A stretch of 64,000 nt of DNA from Inquilinus sp042743185 (GTDB taxonomy: Bacteria; Pseudomonadota; Alphaproteobacteria; DSM-16000; Inquilinaceae): positions 1 to 64,000 of the forward strand of contig NZ_JBHYMS010000042.1 of assembly GCF_042743185.1 (NCBI RefSeq), written 5' to 3'. The position numbers and the translations under genes were made by a program. Positions 40,268 to 48,388 of the stretch are shown piece by piece; position 1 is the stretch's first letter, and the number at the start of each line of letters is the position of its first letter. The notes beneath the pieces were generated by a model, which saw nothing but the letters and a program-made list of their open reading frames with translations, was not told the DNA's origin and did not search any database.

Positions 40268-40978
40268 ATGGAATTTTGTGATCACAAGGTATTCGTCGTC
40301 GGCGGCAGCCGCGGCATAGGTGCCGCGATCGTGCGGCGCTTTTCCGCAGCCGGCGCAACGGTCGTGTTCACCTATGCCGCCTCGGCGGATGCGGCCACCC
40401 AGCTCGCCACCGAAACCGGCGCGCAGGCGCTTCGGGCGGATGCCGGCGAACGCGAAGAGCTCATCGCGGCGATCCGCGATGCCGGGCCGATTGACATATT
40501 CGTCTACAATGCCGGTCTGCTGGTCTTCGGCGATCCGCTGACGCTCGCCGCCGACGACGTCGAACGGATGATCGACGTCAACGTCAACGGTGCCTATTTC
40601 GGCAGTGTCGAAGCGTCGCGCTCGATGCCCGACGGGGGGCGTATAATCGTCATCGGATCCGACACCGCCGACAATATGCCGTTCACCGGGCTCTCGGCCT
40701 ATGTGATGACCAAGGCGGCGGTGCAGGGCATGGCGCGCGGGTTGTCGCGCGACATGGGCCCGCGCGACATCACGGTCAACGTGGTCCAGCCCGGCCCGAC
40801 CGACACCGACATGAACCCGGCCGAGGGCCCGCGGGCGGCTTCCATGCTCGGGCCGATGTCCATCAAGCGCTACGGCACCGCTGACGAAGTGGCGAGCCTG
40901 ACGCTCTATCTCGCCGGCCCGCAGGCGCGCGGGATCACGGGCGCCATGCACACGATCGACGGCGGCTTCGCCGCCTGA
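40268..40978 (+). CDS. bdcA: SDR oxidoreductase, BdcA-like
   Basis: This 236-residue short-chain dehydrogenase/reductase has the cofactor motif VVGGSRGIGAAIVRRF (about 10-25), the NAG motif VYNAGLLVFG (about 79-88), catalytic Ser in IVIGSDTADN and the YxxxK motif AYVMTKAAVQG (about 144-154), and the family end GAMHTIDGGFAA. Overall it closely follows E. coli BdcA, a c-di-GMP-binding protein linked to biofilm dispersal, including the ITVNVVQPGPTDTDMNP segment and IKRYGTADEVASL. The enzymatic substrate is unknown. Upstream are a frameshifted EthD gene and a LysR stub, so the original operon has decayed around it. Confidence 0.83.
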   Translation: MEFCDHKVFVVGGSRGIGAAIVRRFSAAGATVVFTYAASADAATQLATETGAQALRADAGEREELIAAIRDAGPIDIFVYNAGLLVFGDPLTLAADDVERMIDVNVNGAYFGSVEASRSMPDGGRIIVIGSDTADNMPFTGLSAYVMTKAAVQGMARGLSRDMGPRDITVNVVQPGPTDTDMNPAEGPRAASMLGPMSIKRYGTADEVASLTLYLAGPQARGITGAMHTIDGGFAA

Positions 40979-41082
40979 GCCGCCTATCCCAGAACTTGGG
41001 ATCGATTGCCGCCCGATCGGTGCTCGCTTCGGATCAATGGGTAATTCGGGACAGCGCATAAATTCCACAGTTCGGCGACTTG

Positions 41083-41180
41083 TGGAGTGGACCTGGAGTG
41101 GATCCCTGGAGTGAGACAGGGAAAATAGGAACAGTTCTCCGAGAAGGAGAACCGATGTCCAAGCGGGAGAGCCAACGCGT
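41083..41180 (+). mobile_element. IS3-like element relic, copy 3
   Basis: TGGAGTGGACCTGGAGTGGA (with a small duplication), then GAGACAGGGAAAATAGGAAC and AGTTCTCCGAGAAGGAGAAC, end in ATGTCCAAGCGGGAGAGCC, an intact OrfA start (MSKRES). Similarity ends within about ten codons, right at the 3' end of the PBP gene, so only the tip of the element is left. Confidence 0.65.
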
Positions 41181-41196
41181 TACCTCCTGTCGGAGA

Positions 41197-43311
41197 TCAC
41201 CCGTTCCCCAGGCTGCCCAGCAGGCCTTCGAGGCCGCCCTGGTCGAGCTCCTGCTTCGCCGGCTGCACCGTCGGGATGGTGGCCGCAGGCGGCACCAGCA
41301 CCTTCGGCGCGCCCGAAGGCGTGACGGTCGGGGCGATCGCGGCCGGGGTCCCGCCGCCCGGTCCCGCGGTGGCGACCGCGGCGGGCAGCGAGTCGTCGAC
41401 GCCCAGGAGCGGCCTGGCCGGCCTGCCGCGCTCGGCCTCGACCATGAAGTCGTGCCAGATCTTCGCCGGCAGGCTGCCGCCGGTCACCTTGTCCATCGGC
41501 GTGCCGTCGTCATTGCCGACCCAGACGCCGACCACATAATCGGCGGTGAAGCCGATGAACCAGGCGTCGCGGTAGCCCTGGCTGGTGCCGCTCTTGCCCG
41601 CCGAAGGCCGGTCCAGCCGGGCGCTGCGGCCGGTGCCGATGGTCATGGTGGCGCCCAGCATCCGGTTGATCGCCTCGACATGCCAGGGCAGCACCGCCTC
41701 GCCCGGGCCGCCGCCGAAGCGGGTGTAGAGCGCGGCCTCGCCCGGCGGGCCGATGCGCTCCACGCCGTAGGGCCAGACGCCGTTGCCGCTGTTGGCCAGC
41801 GCGGCATAGGCCGATGTCAGCTCCAGCAGGTTGACCTCGCTGGTGCCCAGCGCCAGCGACAGCTCCGGCCGCAGCGGCGAAGCGATGCCGAGCCGGCGGG
41901 CCAGCTCGATGGTCCGGTTGATGCCGGCGCGCTGCAGCATGCGCACCGCGGCGGTGTTGTAGGATTTGGCCAGCGCCTCGCGCGCCGTCACCTCGCCGTG
42001 GAACTTGCCGTCGTAGTTGCCGGGCGACCAGTTCTTGATCGTGATCGGCGCGTCCAGCACCAGGCTGTCCGGCGTCAGCCCCTGCTCCACCGCCGCCAGA
42101 TAGGCGAACATCTTGAAGGAGGAGCCGGGCTGGCGCTGCGCCGTCACCGCGCGGTTGAACTGGCTCTGGCTGTAGCCGCGGCCGCCGACCATGGCGACCA
42201 CGGCGCCGTCCGGCCGCATCGCCACCAGCGCCGCCTGGCTGGCGCCGACCTTGCCGCCATCCTCCGCCATGCGGCCATCGACGATGCTCTCGGCCGCCCG
42301 CTGCAGCGACGGCACCAGCGTGGTCTCGACCCTGAGCGCCGGGGCGGCGGTGTTGACGAAATCCGGCACCTGGTCGGCGACCCAGTCGGCGAAGTAGCGG
42401 CTGCCCGAGCCGCCGCCCGGCCGGCGCGGCGGCACCGGCGGCTGGTCGTCGGCGGCCGCCCGTTCCTTCTCGGTGACGAAGCCGGCGTCGACCATCGCCG
42501 ACAGCACCACGTCGGCGCGCTGCCGCGCCGCCTCGGGGTTGCGGTCCGGCGCATAGCGCGACGGCGCCTTCAGGAGGCCGGCCAGCATCGCCGACTGCTC
42601 CAGGTTCACCTCCATCGCCGGCACGCCGAAATAGGCGCGGGCGGCGGCGTCGATGCCGTAGGTGCCGGAGCCGAAATAGACCCGGTTGAGATAGGCGGTC
42701 AGGATCTGGTCCTTGGAGAAGTTCATCTCCAGCCACACCGCCAGGATCGCCTCCTGGATCTTGCGACGGACCGTGCGCTCCGGCGTCAGGAACAGGTTCT
42801 TGGCCGCCTGCTGGGTGATGGTGGAGCCGCCCTGCACCGCGCGGCCGGCCTGCCAGTTCACCCACAGCGCCCGCGCGATGCCGATCGGGTCGAGCCCGTA
42901 ATGGTGGTAGAAGCGGCGGTCCTCGATCGCCAGCACCGCCTCGGTCAGGTGCTTCGGCAGGGCCGAGGCCTGGACCATGTCGCCGGTCATGTCGCCGTAG
43001 CGGGCGATCTGGCCGCCGTCGTCGGCGACCACGGTGATGGCGGTGCGCCGCTCCGGCATCGCCACCTGGCGGATGTCGGGCAGGTCGTAGGCGAAATAGG
43101 CGACGACGACGCCGAGCGCGATCACGCCCCAGATCGACAGCACCGCGCCCCACTTCGCCACGCCCCACAGCCAGTGCCGGCGGCCGGCGTGCTTGCGCGG
43201 CTTTTGAGTCGATTTCGGACGGCGCGGCGGGGGCTTGCCGGCGGACGTGCTCGTCCGGGAGCGGCCACCGGTGGCGCGCAGGGCTGGTCTACCGGAGGAG
43301 CGGGTCGGCAT
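41197..43311 (-). CDS. Class A penicillin-binding protein (PBP1A-type, bifunctional)
   Basis: A 704-residue bifunctional peptidoglycan synthase. A basic, Pro-rich cytoplasmic tail and one membrane anchor (about 60-80, WGVIALGVVVAYFAYDL) precede the glycosyltransferase domain with EDRRFYHHYGLDPIGIARA, QGGSTITQQAAKNLFL and LTAYLNRVYFGSGTYG. The transpeptidase domain has the active Ser in PGSSFKMFAYL (SxxK), SYNTAAVRML (SxN) and AGKSGTSQGYRDAWF (KSGT). The C-terminal tail is Pro/Ala-rich. It polymerises and cross-links glycan strands in the periplasm. The gene is intact. An IS relic ends 17 bases past its stop. The N-terminal start may be a few codons off. Confidence 0.92.
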   Translation of the reverse strand: MPTRSSGRPALRATGGRSRTSTSAGKPPPRRPKSTQKPRKHAGRRHWLWGVAKWGAVLSIWGVIALGVVVAYFAYDLPDIRQVAMPERRTAITVVADDGGQIARYGDMTGDMVQASALPKHLTEAVLAIEDRRFYHHYGLDPIGIARALWVNWQAGRAVQGGSTITQQAAKNLFLTPERTVRRKIQEAILAVWLEMNFSKDQILTAYLNRVYFGSGTYGIDAAARAYFGVPAMEVNLEQSAMLAGLLKAPSRYAPDRNPEAARQRADVVLSAMVDAGFVTEKERAAADDQPPVPPRRPGGGSGSRYFADWVADQVPDFVNTAAPALRVETTLVPSLQRAAESIVDGRMAEDGGKVGASQAALVAMRPDGAVVAMVGGRGYSQSQFNRAVTAQRQPGSSFKMFAYLAAVEQGLTPDSLVLDAPITIKNWSPGNYDGKFHGEVTAREALAKSYNTAAVRMLQRAGINRTIELARRLGIASPLRPELSLALGTSEVNLLELTSAYAALANSGNGVWPYGVERIGPPGEAALYTRFGGGPGEAVLPWHVEAINRMLGATMTIGTGRSARLDRPSAGKSGTSQGYRDAWFIGFTADYVVGVWVGNDDGTPMDKVTGGSLPAKIWHDFMVEAERGRPARPLLGVDDSLPAAVATAGPGGGTPAAIAPTVTPSGAPKVLVPPAATIPTVQPAKQELDQGGLEGLLGSLGNG

Positions 43312-43639
43312 AATGCTGAACTTATCTCGCGAGAATCCCGCAATATCAAGACGGAATGCGGCGGAATTCAGGAATCGGCTGAAGCTGTTGCGCCACGGTG
43401 ACGGGATAAATTTTCCAACAACAAAATTTCACTTGCATCAGGGGGGCACCGACCGTATTTGACGCCTCGGAACGTATTCGCACGTGCCCCGGCCCGCCCG
43501 GTCGAACCAAACTTCGAACCGGTGGGCACAGCAACGACGTCACGCGTCTCCTCGGTCTGTCCGGCTTCGGCCGGCTGGGTTGAAGAGAAGTTTTTCGGTT
43601 GCAGGTGCGGAGAGGGTTCCTCTTCCGTGATTGTCTGGA

Positions 43640-43760
43640 CGGTTTTACCGGGTGGCGCCCTTGGCGTCGTCCCGCGATCCCGTCTCTGCGATCCGGATCC
43701 GCATGTGCCGCCGGGTTTCGTCGCCGGTGAGCAGAGGCGGGCGCCTCAGGCAACGGTTTG
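43640..43760 (+). ncRNA. Candidate speF-type leader RNA upstream of ornithine decarboxylase
   Basis: The 480-base gap before the decarboxylase holds a strongly structured stretch. GGCGCCC (43653-43659) can pair with GGGCGCC (43740-43746), enclosing GATCCGGATCCGCATGTGCC and GCCGCCGGGTTTCGTCGCCG, and the 3' arm lies about 50 bases before the start codon. A structured element named speF is known upstream of ornithine decarboxylase genes in alphaproteobacteria, and this matches it in position and, as far as I recall, in core text. Exact boundaries are uncertain, and the remainder of the gap (43312-43640) shows no gene. Confidence 0.55.
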
Positions 43761-43794
43761 GTTTGAACTGGCTTGCCGTGAGGGATCAGTCCCC

Positions 43795-44925
43795 ATGAAC
43801 ACCAAGATTGCCTCCTTCCTGGAAGAGCGACGTCCGGAAACGCCTTGCCTCGTGCTCGACCTGGACGTGGTCGCCGGCAACTACCAGGCGCTGGCCGCCG
43901 CCATGCCCGACAGCCGCATCTTCTACGCGGTGAAGGCGAACCCGGCGCCGGAGATCCTGTCGCTCCTGGCCGCGCTGGGCTCGTGCTTCGACACCGCCAG
44001 CGTCGTCGAGATCCGCGACGCCCTGGCCGCCGGCGCCACCCCGGACCGCATCTCCTTCGGCAACACCATCAAGAAGCGGGGCGACATCGCCACCGCCTAT
44101 GCGCTGGGCGTGCGCCTGTTCGCCTTCGACAGCGAGGCGGAGCTGCGCAAGATCGCCGAGGTCGCGCCGGGCGCCCGCGTGTTCTGCCGCATCCTGACCT
44201 CGGGCGAGGGCGCCGAGTGGCCGCTGTCGCGCAAGTTCGGCTGCGAGCCGTCGATGGCGCGCGAGCTGCTGGCGATGGCGCCGGGCCTGGGCCTCGACGC
44301 CTATGGCGTGTCGTTCCATGTCGGGTCGCAGCAGCGCGACACCGGCGCCTGGGACCAGGCGCTGGAGTCGGCCGCATCGATCTTCCGCGACCTGGCGGCC
44401 AAGGGCATCGAGCTGAAGATGGTCAATCTCGGCGGCGGCTTCCCGACCCGGTACCTCAAGGAGGTGCCGACGCCGGAGGCCTATGGCCGCGCCATCGACA
44501 GCAGCCTGCGCCAGCATTTCGGCAACCGCCTGCCCGAGACCATCATCGAGCCGGGCCGCGGCATGGTCGGCAATGCCGGGGTGATCCAGACCGAGGTCGT
44601 GCTGATCTCGAACAAATCGGCGAACGACAACACCCGCTGGGTCTATCTCGACATCGGCAAGTTCGGCGGCCTGGCCGAGACCATGGACGAGGCGATCCGC
44701 TACCCGATCAGCACGGCGCATGACGGCGACGCGGCCGAGCCGGCGATCCTGGCCGGCCCGACCTGCGACAGCGCCGACGTGCTGTACGAGAAGACGCCCT
44801 ACCCGATGCCGGTTTCGCTCGCGATCGGCGACAAGGTGCTGATCCACGGCACCGGCGCCTACACGACGACCTATTCGGCGGTCGCCTTCAACGGCTTCGC
44901 CCCCCTCAAGGCCTATTACATCTGA
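43795..44925 (+). CDS. Ornithine (lysine/ornithine) decarboxylase, PLP fold type III
   Basis: This 376-residue enzyme belongs to the eukaryotic-type ornithine/diaminopimelate decarboxylase family and makes putrescine, the entry to polyamine synthesis. The PLP lysine is in FYAVKANPAPE (about 44-54). Other landmarks are HVGSQQRD (with the ring-stacking His), the glycine loop VNLGGGFPTRY, the phosphate motif EPGRGMVG, and the active-site GPTCDSADVLYE with the catalytic Cys and Asp from the partner subunit. It acts as a dimer. The frame is open far upstream into the leader, but the ATG at 43795 fits family length. A GNAT gene follows after 11 bases, a common pairing in alphaproteobacteria. Confidence 0.9.
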   Translation: MNTKIASFLEERRPETPCLVLDLDVVAGNYQALAAAMPDSRIFYAVKANPAPEILSLLAALGSCFDTASVVEIRDALAAGATPDRISFGNTIKKRGDIATAYALGVRLFAFDSEAELRKIAEVAPGARVFCRILTSGEGAEWPLSRKFGCEPSMARELLAMAPGLGLDAYGVSFHVGSQQRDTGAWDQALESAASIFRDLAAKGIELKMVNLGGGFPTRYLKEVPTPEAYGRAIDSSLRQHFGNRLPETIIEPGRGMVGNAGVIQTEVVLISNKSANDNTRWVYLDIGKFGGLAETMDEAIRYPISTAHDGDAAEPAILAGPTCDSADVLYEKTPYPMPVSLAIGDKVLIHGTGAYTTTYSAVAFNGFAPLKAYYI

Positions 44926-44936
44926 ACCTCATACGG

Positions 44937-45479
44937 GTGGGGATCGGGTTCATGGACATCATGCGGGAGCGGCCGCGCCACGCGGCCGCCATCGAGGGTC
45001 TCGTCGTCGACTGCTTCGGCGAGGGGCGCTTCGGCAAGACCGTCTACCGGCTGCGCGACGGGGTGCGGCCGAACAACGAGCTCGGCCTGGTGGCGCTGGA
45101 GGACGGCGAGCTGGTCGGCACGCTGCGCTTCTGGCCGATCCATGTCGGCGGGGTCGGCGAGACCATCCTGCTCGGCCCGCTCGCGGTCGCCGAGGGGCTG
45201 CGGTCGAGCGGCATCGGCTCGCGGCTGATGCGGGCCGGGCTGTCGCGCGCCGCGGCCTTCGGCTACCGCAGCGTGATCCTGGTCGGCGACGAGCCGTACT
45301 ACCGCCGCTTCGGCTTCCGCCGCGACCTGACCCTCGGCCTGATGCTGCCGGGCCCGGTCGACTACGACCGGCTGCTGGGCCTCGAGCTGGTGCCCGGCGC
45401 CCTGGCCGACGCCCGCGGCATGATCGGCCGCGCCGACGGCCTGCCGGTGCGCTACGAGATGGCGGAAGCGGTCGCCTGA
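44937..45479 (+). CDS. GNAT-family N-acetyltransferase
   Basis: A 180-residue acetyltransferase with the acetyl-CoA motif AVAEGLRSSGIGSRLMRAGL (about 82-101), the QxxGxG/A-like signature, preceded by the beta-strand segment ILLGPL. The last part has EPYYRRFGFRRDLTLGL, the usual C-terminal GFR motif. It probably acetylates an amine; its close pairing with the ornithine decarboxylase suggests polyamines or related metabolites, but this is context only. A GTG at 44937 and an ATG at 44952 are both possible starts. Confidence 0.85.
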   Translation: MGIGFMDIMRERPRHAAAIEGLVVDCFGEGRFGKTVYRLRDGVRPNNELGLVALEDGELVGTLRFWPIHVGGVGETILLGPLAVAEGLRSSGIGSRLMRAGLSRAAAFGYRSVILVGDEPYYRRFGFRRDLTLGLMLPGPVDYDRLLGLELVPGALADARGMIGRADGLPVRYEMAEAVA

Positions 45480-45488
45480 AGCTCGCTT

Positions 45489-45571
45489 CGTAGGTTGGGT
45501 TCGCGACCGCGAACCCAACATCGGGCCGCCCAAACAAGTGTTGGGTTCGCGTGCCGCGAACCCAACCTACG
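45489..45571. repeat. Palindromic element at convergent gene ends, copy 1
   Basis: CGTAGGTTGGGTTCGCG... at the left and ...CGCGAACCCAACCTACG at the right are reverse complements, with an inner pair GCGAACCCAACAT / GTGTTGGGTTCGC. The element fills the space between the GNAT gene and the convergent TrmH-type gene and supplies the latter's stop codon. It probably terminates both transcripts. Two more copies lie at 51230 and 56112. Confidence 0.85.
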
Positions 45572-46325
45572 TCCGATCGCGCATCGCCACATAATGCCCG
45601 TACAGCGCCAGGCTGGCGGCGACGGTGGCGTTGAGCGATTCGACCGCGCCGCTGGTCGGGATCGCCAGCCGCCGCACCGCCAGGCCCGACGGCAAGCCCA
45701 GCCCCTCCTCGCCCAGCACCAGGCGCAGGTCGCGCGGCCAGGCGAGGCCCGACAGGTCCTCGCCCTGCCCGTCCAGCGCCAGGAGCGGCCCCGCCGCCTG
45801 CGCCAGCCCGGCCCAGGCCGGGCCGCGGCGCAGCTCCAGCGCGAACTGCGCGTTCGAGGCGGCGCGCAGGCATTTCGGATGGAACGGATGCGCCGCGTCG
45901 GCCAGCAGGATGACGCGGGACACGGCGAAGGCGGCGGCGCTGCGCAGCAGGGCGCCAAGATTGCTGGGATCGCCGAGGGCGCAGACCAGCTCCAGCCCCT
46001 CGGGCGGCCGGGCCAGGTCGATCGCCGCCATCTCCGGCACCACCCCGACCAGGATCGGCAGGCCGGTGCCGGAGACGTCGAGCCGGTCGAACAGCGTCCG
46101 GCCGAGCCGGATCCGCTCCAGCTCGGACGGCGCCGGCAGATCCTCGGCGCCGGGCGGCAGCAGCACGGATTCGAACCGGTCCGGATGCTGCGCCAGCGCC
46201 TCGCGCACGGTCTTGCGCCCGGCCAGCAGGAAGCGGCGGTGCTTGCGCAGGCCGCGGCTCTCCAGCAGCGCCGCCCACAGCTTGGCGCGCGGATTGTCCA
46301 GGCTCTCGATGACGCGCTCGGCCAT
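45567..46325 (-). CDS. TrmH/SpoU-family RNA 2'-O-methyltransferase
   Basis: This 252-residue enzyme has an N-terminal RNA-binding L30e-like domain (about 1-95, containing RFLLAGRKTVREAL) and a C-terminal SPOUT knot with all three motifs: GDPSNLGALLRSAAAF (motif 1), LVLGEEGLGLP (motif 2) and IPTSGAVESLNATVAASLAL (motif 3, with the conserved Ser-Asn). It methylates the ribose of a nucleotide in rRNA or tRNA using AdoMet; the exact target is not readable. The RidA-like gene precedes it by eight bases in the same direction. Confidence 0.9.
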   Translation of the reverse strand: MAERVIESLDNPRAKLWAALLESRGLRKHRRFLLAGRKTVREALAQHPDRFESVLLPPGAEDLPAPSELERIRLGRTLFDRLDVSGTGLPILVGVVPEMAAIDLARPPEGLELVCALGDPSNLGALLRSAAAFAVSRVILLADAAHPFHPKCLRAASNAQFALELRRGPAWAGLAQAAGPLLALDGQGEDLSGLAWPRDLRLVLGEEGLGLPSGLAVRRLAIPTSGAVESLNATVAASLALYGHYVAMRDRT

Positions 46326-46333
46326 ACGAGGCC

Positions 46334-46801
46334 TTACTTGATCTCGAACACCGCCTCGACCTCGACGGCGCAACCGAGCGGCAGCTGGGCCACGCCGACC
46401 GCGGCGCGGGCGTGCTTGCCGGCCTCGCCGAACGCCTCGGCCATCAGGTCGGAGGCGCCGTTGACCACCTTCGGCTGGTCGGTGAAGTCCGGCGTCGAGT
46501 TGACGAAGCCGCCCAGCTTGACCACCCGGGCGATGCGGTCGAGGTCGCCGCCCAGCGCCGCCTTGGCGGCGGCCAGAATGTTGATGGCGCAGATCCGGGC
46601 GCAGGCATAGCCCTCCTCGACCGTGAACTCGGCGCCGAGCTTGCCGGTATGGCTGATCTTGCCGTCGACGAAGGGCACCTGGCCGGAGATGTAGAGCATG
46701 GTGCCCGAGATCACGGAGGGGACGTAGTTCGCCGCCGGCGCCGCGACGTTCGGAAGGGTGACGCCCTTCTCCTGCAGCCGCGCCTCGATGCTTCCTGCCA
46801 T
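46334..46801 (-). CDS. RidA (YjgF/Rid) family protein
   Basis: This 155-residue trimeric enzyme of the RidA superfamily, of the longer class with an N-terminal extension, hydrolyses reactive enamine/imine intermediates. Family features are the early YVPSVISGTMLYISGQVPF, the central AINILAAAKAALGGDLDRIA, VVKLGGFVNSTPDF, and the end GVAQLPLGCAVEVEAVFEI. The invariant Arg common in archetypal RidA (CRV) is represented here by a different residue set, which suggests a divergent clade. It is cotranscribed with the TrmH-type gene. Confidence 0.88.
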   Translation of the reverse strand: MAGSIEARLQEKGVTLPNVAAPAANYVPSVISGTMLYISGQVPFVDGKISHTGKLGAEFTVEEGYACARICAINILAAAKAALGGDLDRIARVVKLGGFVNSTPDFTDQPKVVNGASDLMAEAFGEAGKHARAAVGVAQLPLGCAVEVEAVFEIK

Positions 46802-46979
46802 GGGTCGGTTCCCGCTCGCTTGAGTGACTCGAAGGCCGCACCATAGCCAGCGCCGCCCGGCCGCGAAAGCCCGGCCCCGACCCGCTTCGGCCGAAGCGCG
46901 ACGGATCATGCCGCAGCCGGAACAGATCCCCGCTTCCCTCTGAGTCACTCTAGGCTCAAGGCCGGACACAGGCCCGTGC

Positions 46980-47043
46980 AGGGAGTCGTTGACGGCGTCA
47001 TGATTTCATGACGTTATTATTACAGTCAGGCTACAATACTGTG
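46980..47043 (+). promoter_or_regulatory. Candidate promoter and operator of the polyamine-type ABC operon
   Basis: An AT-richer stretch contains the palindrome GTCATGA-TT-TCATGAC (46997-47012) followed by TACAAT (47032-47037) as a -10 box. An ATGACG -35-like box overlaps the right palindrome arm, about 18 bases upstream. ACAGT...ACTGT also brackets the -10. Further on, GGATTTT-GTT-AAAATCC (47131-47147) is a short hairpin near the ribosome binding site. The gap 46802-47180 shows no gene. Regulator unknown. Confidence 0.4.
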
Positions 47044-47180
47044 GCAGCCGCCATGTCATGGCCCGGCTATCGACTTGTATTCACCTTGACAAGGACTGCG
47101 TTGCACAACACAGTCCCGCCCGGATTCAGGGATTTTGTTAAAATCCACCAAACAAGCAGATGAACATCGGGGGTTGTGAC

Positions 47181-48275
47181 ATGAAGGCGTCGTGGACATC
47201 CGTGCTGTCGATTTCGGCCCTGGCGCTCGTCGCCTCCGCCGCGAGGGCCGAGCCGTCGGCCGAGCTGATCGCCGCGGCCAAGGCCGAGGGCGAGCTGACC
47301 ACCATCGCCCTGCCCCATGACTGGTGCGGCTACGGCGGCATCATCGACAGCTTCAAGGCCAAGTACGGCCTGAAGGTGAACGAGCTGAACCCCGACGCCG
47401 GCTCGGGCGACGAGATCGAAGCGATCAAGGCCAACAAAGGAAACAAGGGCCCCCAAGCCCCCGACGTGATCGATGTCGGCCTGTCCTTCGGCCCGTCCGC
47501 CAAGGCCGAAGGCCTGATCGCGCCCTACAAGGTGTCGACCTGGGATTCGATCCCGGACAGCGCCAAGGACCCGGAGGGCTACTGGTACGGCGACTATTAC
47601 GGCGTGCTGGCCTTCGAGGTGAACAAGGACATCGTCAGCAAGATCCCGGCCGACTGGAAGGACCTGCTGGCCTCCGACTACGCCAACTCCGTCGCCCTCG
47701 CCGGCGACCCGCGCACCTCGAACCAGGCGATCCTGGCCGTCCTGGCCGCCGGCCTGTCGACCGAGAAGGACGCCGCCAAGGCCGCCGAGGCCGGGCTGAA
47801 GTTCTTCGGCGACCTGAACAAGGCCGGCAACTTCGTGCCGACCATCGGCAAGGCCGCATCGGTGGCCCAGGGCGCCACCCCGATTGTGATCCGCTGGGAC
47901 TACAACGCGCTCGGTGACCGCGACACGCTGAAGGGCAACCCGGAGATCGAGGTGGTGGTGCCGAAGTCGGGCGTCGTCGCCGGCGTCTATGTCCAGGCGA
48001 TCAGCGCCTTCGCGCCGCATCCGAACGCCGCCAAGCTGTGGATGGAGCACCTGTATTCGGATGAGGGCCAGATCGGCTACCTGAAGGGCTACTGCCATCC
48101 GATCCGGTTCCAGAACCTGGCCGACACCAAGAAGATCCCCGAGGATCTGCTGAAGGCCCTGCCGCCGGCCGAGTCTTATGCCGTGGCGGTGTTCCCGAGC
48201 CTCGACGACCAGAACAAGGCCAAGGAGATCATCACCAAGCAGTGGGACTCCGTGGTCGGCGCCAACGTCAAGTAA
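47181..48275 (+). CDS. ABC transporter substrate-binding protein (PotD/AfuA-like)
   Basis: A 364-residue periplasmic protein with a signal peptide (KASWTSVLSISALALVASAA, cleaved after ARAE). The mature body is a type II binding protein: EGELTTIALPHDWCGYGGII, a hinge region around VIDVGLSFGP, WYGDYYGVLAFEVNKDIV, and SNQAILAVLAAGLS. This class binds polyamines, ferric ions or related small solutes; the order of downstream genes (two permeases then ATPase) is that of spermidine/putrescine-type systems. The ATG at 47181 gives the signal peptide; 47160 is an alternative. A large hairpin separates it from the permease genes, a usual means of making more binding protein. Confidence 0.88.
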   Translation: MKASWTSVLSISALALVASAARAEPSAELIAAAKAEGELTTIALPHDWCGYGGIIDSFKAKYGLKVNELNPDAGSGDEIEAIKANKGNKGPQAPDVIDVGLSFGPSAKAEGLIAPYKVSTWDSIPDSAKDPEGYWYGDYYGVLAFEVNKDIVSKIPADWKDLLASDYANSVALAGDPRTSNQAILAVLAAGLSTEKDAAKAAEAGLKFFGDLNKAGNFVPTIGKAASVAQGATPIVIRWDYNALGDRDTLKGNPEIEVVVPKSGVVAGVYVQAISAFAPHPNAAKLWMEHLYSDEGQIGYLKGYCHPIRFQNLADTKKIPEDLLKALPPAESYAVAVFPSLDDQNKAKEIITKQWDSVVGANVK

Positions 48276-48292
48276 CGCCGAGCGACGCGCTT

Positions 48293-48344
48293 GAGGCCGC
48301 GCCGTCCCCTGCCCTACGCTAGGGTCGGGGGAGGGCGCGGCCTC
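48293..48344 (+). terminator. Long hairpin between binding-protein and permease genes
   Basis: GAGGCCGCGCC (48293-48303) pairs with GGCGCGGCCTC (48334-48344). The loop contains further pairing (TCCCC...GGGGA and CCCT...AGGG), so almost the whole 52 bases fold into one stem. There is no U-run, so it probably blocks 3' exonucleases or attenuates read-through rather than ending transcription fully, leaving more binding-protein mRNA than permease mRNA. Confidence 0.65.
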
Positions 48345-48388
48345 TCGCGTCTTTCGTCCCCGCGGCAGGTTTCCGTCAGCAGGCGCCG

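Noticed and set aside
41080..43401. Very long plus-strand open frame opposite the PBP gene.
   Set aside because: It is the antisense of a clear class A PBP; its composition (runs of His, Arg, Gly) is the typical artefact of GC-rich DNA.
43459..43794. N-terminal extension of the ornithine decarboxylase through the leader.
   Set aside because: The frame is open, but the family length begins at 43795 and the upstream DNA is a structured leader without protein-like sequence.
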